Assembly: GCA_032718475.1 (NCBI GenBank)
Contig: JAUCBJ010003797.1
Span: forward strand, 1 to 35,278
Direction of reading: 5' to 3'
DNA length: 35,278 nucleotides
Source: Nemertoderma westbladi
Lineage: Eukaryota; Xenacoelomorpha; Nemertodermatida; Nemertodermatidae
In this document: positions 19,816 through 30,185 of the stretch, one piece after another
Position numbering within the stretch: position 1 is the first letter of the stretch
How the letters are laid out: each line of letters opens with the position of its first letter
The notes under the pieces: model-generated
Databases searched by the model: none
The model's input: only the letters and a program-made list of their open reading frames with translations
What the model was told of the DNA's origin: nothing
Made by a program: the position numbers and the translations under genes

Positions 19816-19821
19816 AATAAA
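19816..19821 (+). terminator. Polyadenylation signal AATAAA
   Basis: Lies 187 bp after the stop of the orphan secreted-protein gene, the only canonical hexamer in a sensible position. Confidence 0.4.
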
Positions 19822-19858
19822 TTTGAGAATATCATTTTCGGAGAACTATTCCCTATTG

Positions 19859-20048
19859 TCCCGCTAGAGGGAGAAAAATCGGAAAGTGCCTATTCATCCC
19901 ATTGTCCATTTACATGACTCTCATTGTGATATTTGCACTTGCTCCTACCTGGGCCCTTGGAGTTGAGTATGATAGTCTGTCGTTTTGTAGTCCGAATATT
20001 TGAACGCCTAATTCATTAAATTAACCAAACTTGATACACATGTAAACT
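19859..20048 (-). repeat. Dispersed repeat, copy b
   Basis: Aligns with 16207-16390, including CCCGCTAGAGGGAGAAAAAT and CCCATTGTCCATTTACATGA. It ends in ACCAAACTTGATACACATG. Degenerate remnants of the GC-rich end motif may follow at 20110-20235. Confidence 0.75.
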
Positions 20049-21598
20049 GTAATTTTGACTGGCGCCCGGTATCACATTAGAGAATGAATTTGTCTTGCGC
20101 AGTTCGAGTGATGCAGGAAGTACGCACGAACGTGGCATCTTATATAATATTAACGTATTCAAAGGTATTTAATACCTTAATGAGGCCTTCCCGATATGTA
20201 TTCGTGCTGCCCAAGTACCACGCAAAGGCTCCACAATATATTATTATTATCAGTTTGTTTATTCACAATAAGTGACATACTGTAGTAGTAAATTGACCGG
20301 TAGTTCACAGCACCAATGACAGTATAATTAATTTAAACGAGGGAGGTACAGGATGCACGTTATGTAGTTATGGCATCAAATGACAAATAAAGTTATAGAT
20401 AGGATTATATCTCAGCCCTAACACGACAGACATAAAAATTTAAAACAGACCACGAACGCCCCACGCCTAGCACTGTTACTACAAAGATTGTAAATAGCAC
20501 TGTGGACGCATTTATTACATACTGTAGTTATTTCTACCACCTATAACAGGATTCCTTCACAATACGGTGTGTGTGACATGCGTATTATAGTTGATTGTGA
20601 AATTCACCAGCAATCAGATAACCACTCCCAAACCCTAAACGAAGTTGAAGAAGCTCAAAATGCGATCATATTTCATTCTGACAGACGAAGGTAGGTTGTA
20701 TGTAACACCGACGCATAAATTCTGCTATGTTACTCCGAAGTGGATAATGACACTATTTGAAGTCGGTGACTAAGTGATGACTTACAGTAGTCATAAGTTA
20801 AACAGATGTTAGTACTGTAGGTGTATTGGAAATTACTCTTCTTGATGATTCATAGCATCATAGTAGGTAGATAGGATACCAAGGTCGGTGTGGTTGTTTC
20901 TTGGTACTTAGGACAAAGTTCGAGTGAGAGTATGGTAAGGACAGCGCAGCAATGTACACACATACACCCTCAATATGCCTCGATAGTTAGTGGTTTACAT
21001 CCAATGATGTCGTAGATGATTTGGTTGCTAACATAGGGACCAAGGTTGAGAACTTGCGTGCTTTGCGGAAATAGGTATATAGTTGTTCTATGGAATGGGT
21101 TGGTTGATAAAGCACCCGCTAAATATTATAGGCACGGCAATAGTACGCCATAATATCCTACGGTGTCGCAGGTGTTTCTTGCACGTCCATCCATTCCTAT
21201 GGAAGACGCCAGATACGCGTGTAATTACTTGAATACAGCTCTGAAGCTGCAAGATTGTGTGTATTGTTTGCAAGAATATGAAATCCCAAGAACGAAATTG
21301 AGGGGCTTGATGCTACTAGGACAACATTAATGTTTATAAATGTTGGAATATTGCAAATTGAACTACCTAGGCCTAGTTGTAAAGACCATCTAGATTTACT
21401 ATCTTCATATTGTAGGTTAATGCTGCTGAGTTCATCATCTACTTTCTAAATGTTATTAGCCTTAACATCACTGAGGACAGCTGAGGGTTGGATGGTTCAC
21501 TAATGGTGCCACAATGCTAAGATTTCCCCTTAGTCACGTGTAATACGACAAAATTATTACATGAAAACCAACGCCCTGAAAAGCGAGATAATATAAGC

Positions 21599-21633
21599 TG
21601 CGTCATTGGTGGTATAATGGTATGCTGATATGT
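21599..21633 (+). repeat. tRNA-Gly-like 5' fragment
   Basis: TTGGTGGTATAATGGTATGC resembles the A-box and D-arm of tRNA-Gly. No anticodon or T-arm follows, so it is a pseudogene or SINE head at most. Confidence 0.3.
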
Positions 21634-22061
21634 TTTCAAATTTCTAATTTTGCCAATATCAGCGATACCGAACACCTATCACTATTTAGTATTTATTTAC
21701 CATTGATATGTATTTTTTATATTATTTACAGACCAAATACCTAATCACATACATAAATAAAGAGTACACTAACCATAGATATATCGATAAAGTAAAATAA
21801 ATAAGGAGTGAGTTTATCGAAACATGGGATGAGGGAAATTATTAAATAGGTTCAATGTTATTTGTTATTTCACTGTAATAGTTCGTCCATTGAATTATAA
21901 ATGTGGACTAGGTGGTTGTTACATAAGTTACAACGAAATAATGTAATACAATATTTATTCAACCAATAAATAATCTAATATAATGAACTAATAAAAATAT
22001 CCTTAAAAAATCAAACAATACAAAATAATATTATTATTATAGGATAGAATATCGGTGATAC

Positions 22062-22094
22062 GTGTCGGTGTCGGTGTCTGTGTCGGTGTCGGTG
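22062..22094 (+). repeat. TCGGTG hexamer simple repeat
   Basis: About five units of GTGTCG/GTGTCT type in tandem. Confidence 0.8.
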
Positions 22095-22490
22095 ATACTG
22101 CATGCAATACGCCAGTGGATGGTAGATGGACCTACAATGTATTAGGGTACAGGTACGAACGTACACCCAACGTTTTATTGATGGTTTTTATATCTTTCAG
22201 AGATCATTTTATTACATAATGTCAACTTTATTGGAGATTGTCATAAAAGCTGCATAATGACTTTGAATAAAAAAACTTAGATTCATTCGGGGTGCGTTTT
22301 AGAATATTTTCACTAACCATTATTTCAACGGGAAGAGCCGATACAACTAATCACAGTATAAAGGATTACTACACCATTTGAAAGGCTGTGTTATAATAAT
22401 GCGAGGAAGCTGTCATGAAGCATTTGGTCGTTCAAATACAATAGAATACATGTTAAATAGAAAAACAACATTTAACAGTTAGTTAGTTAA

Positions 22491-22496
22491 TTTATT
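22491..22496 (-). terminator. Polyadenylation signal for CHP1
   Basis: The complement reads AATAAA, 259 bp after the CHP1 stop codon on the minus strand. Confidence 0.4.
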
Positions 22497-22754
22497 AGGT
22501 ACCGAAATATAAAAGGGACTGGAGATTATTATGTAGAGAGTATCCGGACTCAGATATTATTACTCGGTTCTGCCCGACTTTTGAACGGAAATTGAAAACA
22601 TGCTGACCGATTCCCAATAGGAATCATTGAATATAAAAACCATATAAACCTTTGGCTATATGTCTGAATGCCTAAAAAATGTCTGTCGATAGAATTAGGT
22701 ACCGGTGTAGGGAATGTCGTTGGATTCGCAGTCGTCCGATTAAACGTAAATATT

Positions 22755-23327
22755 TCAGTTTAGGAATCGGACGCTCATTTTATCATCGAAGTTTCCGCCT
22801 TCCATGGCGGCGTTGAACTGCTCGAATGTAACGGTGTTACTGTCGCCGGTGTCGATGTCGGCCATCGCCCGTTTAGCGATCACTAAGAGTTGCTCGTCGG
22901 AAATGTTATCGCCCACCATCATATGGAGAACGGCCAGGAGTTCCTCCATAGAAATTAGATTGTCGTTGTCTAAATCGTAGATTTTAAACGCAAATCTTAG
23001 CTTCGCGTCCCTTGAGTTTACGTCAGAAGACTTCGTCCCCGGTTTAATAGAGCGAAACGTCGACAATAAGTTTATGAATTGTCGGAAGTTGACGGTGTCA
23101 TCGACACTGTCCCCGAAAAAAGCCTCGACAATGCGGTCCCCGAGGGGGTTGATCGCGAGTTCCGGGATACGCAGGAAGTCCTCCCGAGTTAGGAAACCGT
23201 TGCCGCCTTTATCTAGGTTAGAGAACCGGCTGTACAACCGCTCGATCTGGTTACACGAGAAACCAGTCGCGGACTGAATCTCGTTGATTTCTTCGTCTTG
23301 CAGAAATATAGAGGCTTTACTCCCCAT
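22755..23327 (-). CDS. CHP1: CHP1-type calcineurin B homologous protein (EF-hand)
   Basis: 190 codons, close to the 195 of vertebrate CHP1, in one exon. The N-terminus MGSKAS has the Gly2 needed for myristoylation. Strong family blocks include LYSRFSNLDKG, FLRIPELAINPLGDRI and NISDEQL, and the protein ends KMSVRFLN. EF-hand 3 is complete (Asp118, Asp120, Asp122, Ser126, Glu129). EF-hand 4, aligned on VTF (166-168), has Asp159 but Gly161, Ser163 and Gln170 at positions 3, 5 and 12, so it should bind Ca2+ poorly or not at all. EF1 and EF2 are degenerate, as is usual in the family. CHP1 is an obligatory partner of plasma-membrane Na+/H+ exchangers and also acts in vesicle traffic and calcineurin inhibition. 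CHP2 is less likely but not excluded. The gene is intronless, and the 5' leader carries an ACCGGTACCGGT palindrome. Confidence 0.9.
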   Translation of the reverse strand: MGSKASIFLQDEEINEIQSATGFSCNQIERLYSRFSNLDKGGNGFLTREDFLRIPELAINPLGDRIVEAFFGDSVDDTVNFRQFINLLSTFRSIKPGTKSSDVNSRDAKLRFAFKIYDLDNDNLISMEELLAVLHMMVGDNISDEQLLVIAKRAMADIDTGDSNTVTFEQFNAAMEGGNFDDKMSVRFLN

Positions 23328-24784
23328 AGCGGTACCGGTACCGGTAGCGGAGGTTAGAACAACCTCGGAAGGTAACTTGTTCGTCTAAAGATACTGACAA
23401 CCGTCCCGTAGGTCACTCGGTCTGTCAGTGCCACGTTTTGATGTGACAGACACAACACCCCAACATCACGTACAGACGTAACCTGACGCTGACGTGTGAT
23501 CGGCAATTGGCAAATTTGGATATTAATAATGTGTTGGTACTTACTGATTTTTACCGGGTAGGCCTACTGCAGTACTGTCTGACTGTACATGGCTTTGATT
23601 TATACTGCAATATCTGACAAGACATTAGACCATATTGGCTTGTGTTTATGAACCTTTTACACTAAACTTTAAACTAAAATTTTGAAACTGTAACTTTTTG
23701 CCTTTAGTTTTATGTCGAAGACTCGAAGCTCATATTGCAGGCCTACTGTACTTGAAAATACGGCCCTTGTCGAAAACTGAAACCTGAAACTGCAAATCTT
23801 TTCAACAAAGTTGTAAACTTTTAACTTTTAACTTTGTTACTAGTGTAGTCAAATTAGGCCCAAAAGGTAGGCAAGCCCGGTAGAAACTACGCTAAATTTG
23901 GTATCATTCAACACGCAGAGTTTATCGTAGAATAATATTATAATGTGCATCCAGTGCCTTCAATGCCTCCGCAGTTTTTCAAAATCACTTTGAATACATG
24001 TTGATCAGTTCGTCAGTTGGTCCCAGAAGATGATTTGATGAGAAGTGAATATATTATTTTATTTAGGTATTTTACAGTGATATTTTGCAGATTATTTTTT
24101 ATTTTAACATACCATTATTATTATTTGACACCATAAGTACAGTACTGTACAGTTGTGGATTGCGTAATTATATTACCTAAGCTTCCTGTAAGGAAGTCTA
24201 CTATTAGAATCCGGTTGCGAGATAATTTGGTTCAGATAATTTGACACAAATTAACACTTTTTCGTAGAATCGTTTATATATTTTTTTGAATAATGTTTTA
24301 AAATTTGTTTTTTAATATTTGTCACTTTGTTAACAAAATAATAAAACATGAAAAGAAGTCCGCAATACAAATCAAACTCCCACTGAAAACTGTACTAAAG
24401 TCTGTTTTCGAGCGAGTTCGAACAGGGAATACCATAATATTCAAGAATATTTAAAGGATTAGTCCGCCATCGTTTCAAATAATTCATCATGTTATAGACT
24501 GTAATTTTTAGTGTACAGTAGATTCGACTTATTCGTGATTTTATTATTATTATTCGTGATTGTCATTTAAATGGCTTTTTGTTTTAACATGCATTCGTAA
24601 TTCATGTATTTTACTAATTTTATTAGAAAGATTTTTTATTAGAACATTCATTTAATTAACTATTAAATTTTCTCGCCACATTTGTATTTTTATATGTGCC
24701 ATTTGTTTTAACAAAAGGTATTGTCTTTTCTTTATAAATATGGCTGCTATACTTACTTACATACCGGTACTACTATAATTACTT
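23328..24784. other. Intergenic, no gene seen
   Basis: AT-rich. The right part of the minus-strand CHP1 5' leader and promoter must lie at 23328-23600. No ORF or repeat structure is convincing elsewhere. Confidence 0.55.
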
Positions 24785-25024
24785 TCAGTTAGGACTTTCC
24801 TTTGGTGTGTATGCGGGTTCCGTAATAAACGGATACGGTCGGATGCCATGGAATTCGAGCATTGGAATTGAGTAAGTACCACTAACTGGCAAGAGTGGAA
24901 ACCCGGACACATTGTACAATGAGGAACGTGGTCTATATAAGTCTACTGACTCCTGGTGACATTGTGTGACATTGTGTAGTTCAGTACGGAACTGAAAGAT
25001 GGCTTTTAGTGCCAGCTCTGCCAT
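24785..25024 (-). CDS. Possible small protein, unknown
   Basis: A 79-codon ORF starting MAELALKAIFQF and ending ESPN. Its composition is protein-like (balanced, rich in Pro and Tyr: LYRPRSSLYNVSGFPLLP, IRPYPFITEPAYTPKE). There is no signal peptide, membrane segment or known motif. The tyrosine/proline texture recalls small ciliary or sperm microtubule-associated proteins, but that is only an impression. It stands alone with no neighbour on its strand within 1 kb and could be an exon of a longer gene or a chance ORF. Confidence 0.3.
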   Translation of the reverse strand: MAELALKAIFQFRTELHNVTQCHQESVDLYRPRSSLYNVSGFPLLPVSGTYSIPMLEFHGIRPYPFITEPAYTPKESPN

Positions 25025-25177
25025 CCGGGCATGACGACGGCAGACGACCTATGATAGAGTTAATGTAGGTGACCCTTCCTGCTGCCATGGTTACTGGGTT
25101 ACAATACATAAATTGTTTTATACTGTATAATACTGCAATAGGCCTACAACTAACAATACGGCAGTGGATAGTATGCT

Positions 25178-25182
25178 AAATA
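25178..25182. other. Target-site duplication, left copy (AAATA)
   Basis: Direct repeat with 26608-26612, flanking the inverted-repeat transposon. Confidence 0.7.
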
Positions 25183-26607
25183 CAGTTAGGTACAATGGCC
25201 AAATCTGGCAATGATTGTGATTGCCATATTTGGCAACCAAGCAAAATCTGGCAACATTTCTGATTGCCTGATTTGGCAACTATATAAAGCCGTTGTTGCC
25301 ATATTTGGCAACTTAACCAACTTATTGAATATGGCTTATATGGTTCTGCGTCATTAAGTCCTTCTATGGCAGTATGGTCATTCCTTAGATCCTTAAATGT
25401 TAATGTTAGGCCTAGAAAAAAGGGATAGGGCCAGGTTACAGGTTATACTTATACCGGTATAGTGGCATATTCTAAGTTCTAACCAATACAGCAATATATC
25501 CTAATAAATGAGGTAAGAATGAGAGTCAATAACACAAACACAGACTGACTGGTGATAGTTTATTTTTGCTAGTAATCTCTGGCGCTGCTTGGGGAGGTGA
25601 TTGATTGTTGTTTGTACCAATAATAGTTTAGTAGTTAAAGATTGTATGTAACTGTGTAATGCTGATACAATTGCCCAGCAATCTAAATCATCCTTCTCTC
25701 TATAACAGTTCAGTTTCAGTATATCTATCTTTCCATTCCTACATCAGTACATACAGACATATATTGAAAATAATTTCATCCCGTTTTTCATTAGGCTGTT
25801 AGCAGGTTAGGCTAGGGCCTACTAGAAACAATTTGGTTGAATCCCTACTTACACGCGTTTTGGTTTTCTCAGTCTTTCTAAATTTTGACACTATTTTTCT
25901 TCTGTCACGCCGTTCTGCCGTTTCTCAAACTGTAATGCCCCCTTGCCTTCGTGCTTCCTTTTGGTGATGTTCACGTTCTGACGTTGTCAAATATTATTAC
26001 GTTTATTTCCATTTCAGCCTTTGAAGCATGTGATTCTTTAGTTTTGTTTATGCCTATACCATATACCAGTCTACCAGTAGGTACGGTATATGTCTGTCTG
26101 TTACAGACTCATCCATCTTTCAGTCTTTCCATTAACATATTAACAACATATCAAATACATTCTGACATTTCATCAACTAATGTTTTGTTTATAAATCATC
26201 ACAACTCGACAAGGGCGAAGGGTAAGCAAGCAGTAAGCAATTTTGAAGTAATTTACAATGACAGAGCTACTGACAGGGCTGCACAATGATAATTGTTGCC
26301 AAAAATGGCAACCATTATTTTTCTTTAATTCTAATGGTTGCCAAAATTGGCAATAATTATTTTAGGCACATTTCGGCCTATTGCTAAGAGAAATTCAGAC
26401 GATGATTTTTTTTCTTATACGGCTGTACGGTCAATTATATTTAAATTTCGCGCTCTTTTCACTTACATATTTACCAAAATGCGATTTTGCTTCTGGCTGT
26501 CTGGGCGTGCGAAAATTAGAAAAACCAAAAGTTGCCAGATTTGGCAATAAACATTGCCATATGTGGCAACTTTTGAGGTTGCCAGATTTGGCCATTGTAC
26601 CTAACTG
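25183..26607. mobile_element. Non-autonomous DNA transposon with TIRs and internal palindrome clusters (1425 bp)
   Basis: The left end CAGTTAGGTACAATGGCC, then AAATCTGGCAA, is the exact reverse complement of the right end: a 29-bp perfect terminal inverted repeat, flanked by a 5-bp AAATA duplication. Both subterminal zones carry copies of TTGCCA-N4-TGGCAA: left at 25221, 25264 (CCTG variant) and 25296; right at 26296, 26338, 26532, 26554 and 26579 (last base differs). These are probably the transposase's binding sites. The interior holds only short ORFs with no transposase motif, so it would move only in trans. CAG-type ends recall hAT elements, but hAT makes 8-bp duplications, so the superfamily is open. 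The element ends 101 bp before the COX10 start codon. Confidence 0.88.
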
Positions 26608-26612
26608 AAATA
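26608..26612. other. Target-site duplication, right copy (AAATA)
   Basis: Matches 25178-25182. Confidence 0.7.
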
Positions 26613-26708
26613 CCTACAGCAGTACAGAATAAAGTAAAGTAAGAGGTAGCGACGAGGTAGGCCTACTACTGTACTACTGTACAGTACAGCAGTACTAAAG
26701 TAGTAATA

Positions 26709-27875
26709 ATGGCGGCTACTGGTATTATGTTTCACCCATTTCCTTTAAAATTAATCTCAGTCTACCGTTGCGGATTACGACCCATACAAACAGCGACACG
26801 AAGAAAACCCACCGACAAAATAACCGCAACATCTCTAGAAGTCGGTTCCCACAGGATAGACAATCTTCTGCTGAAACCATCAGCGAATAATCTACACGAA
26901 TCTGTTGTGAAACTACCTGGAGGAACCCCTATTATATCGAGCGCCACTGGGATACCGGTACCGACGGGGGAGGAAATAAAACATCGTTACTTGGTAAACA
27001 CGAGAACCGCATATCGTACAAGGATAAAACCGTATCTTAGTTTAGCGAAATATCGGCTCACTGGATTAGTAGTTATAACGACAATAGGAGGTTATATATT
27101 GTGTCCATCTACTACATTATCTACTTTCTGCCTATCTACCTTCCTACTCACTACAGTAGGCACCTGGTTCATGAGTTGTTCAGCTAATTCGTTGAACCAA
27201 CTTCTCGAAGTCCCTTTCGACTCTCAGATGAATCGGACTCGCGGCCGCCCATTAGTGACCGGTCGTCTGTCCCCGCTGCAGGCCCTCATGTTCGCTTCCT
27301 CTACCGGTCTCGCTGGTCTCTCCACCCTCTATCTCTCGGTAAACCCCGTCGCCGCCGGGTTAGGTTTGCTAACGCTACTCCTCTACGCCGGGGTCTACAC
27401 CCCGATGAAGCGTTACTCCATTGGTAACACGTGGTGCGGCGCGGTTGTCGGTGCTTTACCGCCGGTTCTCGGTTGGACTGCGGCTTCCGGAGGGGCCTTC
27501 CATCTCGGTGCCCTTTCTCTAGGACTGCTCTTGTACTCCTGGCAGTTCCCCCACTTTAACTCATTGAGTTGGAACCTCAGAGGCGATTATTCTCGCGCCG
27601 GGTACCACATGACGGCTCTCTGTAACCCTAAATTGTGTCGCGGTGTCGCATTGCGACACTCCCTTGCGATGCTGCCAATCTCCCTTAGTTTCCCCTACTT
27701 CTCGGTTACCACTTGGTACTTTCCTTTTGCCGCTCTGCTTATAAATCTGCCGTTAATTTATTTGTCCGTCAACTTTTATCGAGACCCATCTCGGAAAACG
27801 TCCAGGACGCTATTCTTCTCAACTCTGTTTCATTTACCCTTAATATTTATTTTACTTTTGGTCTGTAAAGTTTAA
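26709..27875 (+). CDS. COX10: COX10, mitochondrial protoheme IX farnesyltransferase
   Basis: 388 codons in one exon (human COX10 is 443). The enzyme transfers a farnesyl group to heme B to make heme O, the first step to heme A for cytochrome c oxidase, in the inner mitochondrial membrane. The first ~100 residues are basic and poor in acids at the start (a targeting peptide). The UbiA-type core begins near 107 (YLSLAKYRLTGLVV). The prenyl-diphosphate site is NQLLEVPFDSQMNRTRGRPL (Asn163 to Leu182). The second conserved loop is YTPMKR (230-235) and GAVVGALPP. The heme-O-synthase signature SWQFPHFNSLSWNLRGDYSR spans 277-296. About eight hydrophobic helices are apparent. Start context is ATAATGG. 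The 5' region is bounded by a transposon ending at 26607, and a possible AATAAA lies at 28127. Confidence 0.96.
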   Translation: MAATGIMFHPFPLKLISVYRCGLRPIQTATRRKPTDKITATSLEVGSHRIDNLLLKPSANNLHESVVKLPGGTPIISSATGIPVPTGEEIKHRYLVNTRTAYRTRIKPYLSLAKYRLTGLVVITTIGGYILCPSTTLSTFCLSTFLLTTVGTWFMSCSANSLNQLLEVPFDSQMNRTRGRPLVTGRLSPLQALMFASSTGLAGLSTLYLSVNPVAAGLGLLTLLLYAGVYTPMKRYSIGNTWCGAVVGALPPVLGWTAASGGAFHLGALSLGLLLYSWQFPHFNSLSWNLRGDYSRAGYHMTALCNPKLCRGVALRHSLAMLPISLSFPYFSVTTWYFPFAALLINLPLIYLSVNFYRDPSRKTSRTLFFSTLFHLPLIFILLLVCKV

Positions 27876-28126
27876 TATTAATAGAATTTGTAGAATACTA
27901 ATTGTAGGTTATTGGCTGTAGTTAGTGCAATTCTATTTAATTGAAACATTGTTAGTTGAGGTAGATGATGCCAATATTGAATGTACAAAGCCACGGATTC
28001 TTAAGTAAACTTTCTTATTTATCCGGTCAGGTTTTTTGGGAATTTTTTGGCGTTGTCGGCGCCATCGACCAAAATTTATATGGCGTCTGGCGCCTTTGAA
28101 ACTTGCGAAATCGGCAAACTGTTCAA

Positions 28127-28132
28127 AATAAA
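28127..28132 (+). terminator. Candidate COX10 polyadenylation signal
   Basis: First AATAAA after the COX10 stop, about 250 bp downstream. Confidence 0.35.
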
Positions 28133-28297
28133 TAAGTAAACAACAAGGCCTGTCAAAAACTATTTGGTAGGGTAATTATTTATTGAGGTTATTCATTGGA
28201 GCAGAAGCATTTAAATTTCTAATTAATTTAGGTATATTTAAATTAATTTGGTAATTAATTGAATTGATCAGTTTATCGATCAGTAAGTCGATTCATT

Positions 28298-28366
28298 CAT
28301 ACAGTAGTAAAGGTGGTTGGATCTTCCACCTGGGTGTTCCAAACCACCTCCCTTTACTACTGTATG
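28298..28366 (+). ncRNA. miRNA-precursor-like hairpin, candidate only
   Basis: The left arm CATACAGTAGTAAAGGTGGT and on to TTGGA pairs with the right arm TCCAAACCACCTCCCTTTAC and on to TACTGTATG. There is one 1-nt bulge and one 4-nt bulge, and the loop is about 16 nt. At 69 nt with a ~24-bp stem it has the size and shape of an animal pre-miRNA. A short MITE is equally possible, since CAGTAGTA-type words are common here. The strand is arbitrary. Confidence 0.35.
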
Positions 28367-30185
28367 ATGTTTAGTTTAACCCGGTTACCTGGGCCGGTTA
28401 CCTGGGCGCGGAACTATCTTTGGTAATACTGAAATTATCTATTTATTATATGCAAATGTTTTATCTCTAACCTTTTTAATAATAATTGGCAACTAATTGA
28501 ATAATTGTTTAGTGAATGAATTACAGTACAATATTAATTGATTGGTAACCACAACTTAATTCCATTTAATTGATTGATAATATTTCCGAAGTTGATAGAG
28601 GCCATGCAATTAAATTACAATTAATTGTTGAGTGGCCTTGCTGTACCGGTAGGGTTATCAGAGAATATGCCGGGCGATCTCTTGGAGAATCTCTTTGGCT
28701 GACGTCTCCGAGGTTCCAGCGGCCGCGTGCTGTGGCGCTGCGCCATATTTATTGGCGCTAAAACAACCCGAACCCGATGATTTACCTCGAACATGATGTT
28801 GTTTCGGTTCGATTCGGTTTTATAATACCCACAAAATGACAGCGTCATCTTATTCATGGTCAACATCATACCTGAACCTGAACCTATGGAAATTAAATTT
28901 GGGTGACCCGATATTCGTAATTATTATTAATTAATATGAACAGCAATTAATTAAAACTAACCGCAATCCTGTCGGATATTTTGTGTTATTATTTTATAAA
29001 TTTCTTATAAATAAATTAAAATTATAAATTTAATAATCAAAATGAACATCAAAAAATAAGTAAAAGTAATGAATACGTGAAATAAAAATCTATGAGCGTG
29101 AAATATAAAAAATACGGTAATATACTGTAACTGGCAGGTTATCCACCATCAAGTGGGGCGAGCCATAGTATGAGCCACCCACAGACGCATAGTAGATATT
29201 ATTTTAATTTTAATTAAATTTAGTAGTAATTCCCGCAGTAGTAAATTTTAATATGGAATACGAAATCGATGAGGTACAGTAATATTAGCCTTATAATGCC
29301 TAGGGCGTTATCGGAAAACTTTATCAAGATTTGCGGGCAGATCAAGAAAGTTTTTAATCATACGAGAATATCAATTCCAATTACTCTCATCTATTTAACC
29401 GCATGTATACTAGTGATATAGTAAGTGGAGAGAGTCTATACCGGGCTATATGCAAGACTACTTCTAAATTCTAACTGTACCGTAAAGTATAAAAGATAAA
29501 GAGTACGATAACAAGTGTTATATTGGTACACTGTAGCTGCTATAATTTTATAAATATTACTTCTGATTGGCTGTTTTTTTAACTTTCAAGTAATATTCAA
29601 TTCAAGTTACACCCATCCGTTTAGTAGAGAAGTTGTGTAGAAAAGCTCCGTGTATCGTAACAGCAAAAGTAGTATTAAAAATGGTTAAATTATTAGACAA
29701 ATTCCCGTTGCTATGGAAACTAAATTGGTAACTACCTAGAAGTGCATACTTCAGTCTATCGATAGTTAATAGAGTAAAGTTTGTCTGTACCAAATTAGGA
29801 GAAAATCCCACCAAAAGACCCCTTGTTGGTTGTTGCTACTATAAAATCCATGTTGCTTAGGAAAGAAACAGGAAATTGAAAGTACATATACAATATATTT
29901 TTATAGACATTTTTTTGGGGGTATTGTGGGGGTATTGTAAAATAAAAACAATTGGTTTGGATGAATTGCGAATTTGTTATGGGTTGACCCCCTTTTTGGC
30001 TAGATTGACTCTCCTAGTTGTAGCGCGTTTACACCCCTTTTCATCATATTAATAGCCAGTAAACATGTTCTGGAACGCACCCCTCTATCATCTACCTACG
30101 TTAATATTGGTTTTGTATAGAAACACTTTTTTCCAGATAATAATTCGTTCATTAGGCATCTACTTTTTGGAAATAATCAGCTCGA

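Larger units (their letters stand above)
20049..22490. other. Long intergenic stretch, no gene seen
   Basis: AT-rich; all ORFs are short and lack protein character. It holds a tRNA-like fragment near 21599 and a TCGGTG simple repeat near 22062-22094. The minus-strand 3' end of CHP1 enters from the right. Confidence 0.55.
27876..30184. other. Intergenic, no gene seen
   Basis: Starts with the COX10 3' UTR. It contains a duplicated CCGGTTACCTGGGC (28381-28408), a hairpin at 28298-28366 and otherwise AT-rich sequence. The ORFs at 28570-28869 and 29602-29814 lack protein character. Confidence 0.55.

Noticed and set aside
25951-26608. ORFs inside the TIR transposon as a transposase
   Set aside because: The 112-, 70- and 75-codon frames show no catalytic DDE pattern, zinc finger or similarity to known transposases, and they overlap one another.
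29602-29814. 70-codon minus-strand ORF
   Set aside because: Composition is like translated AT-rich DNA, with no supporting signals.
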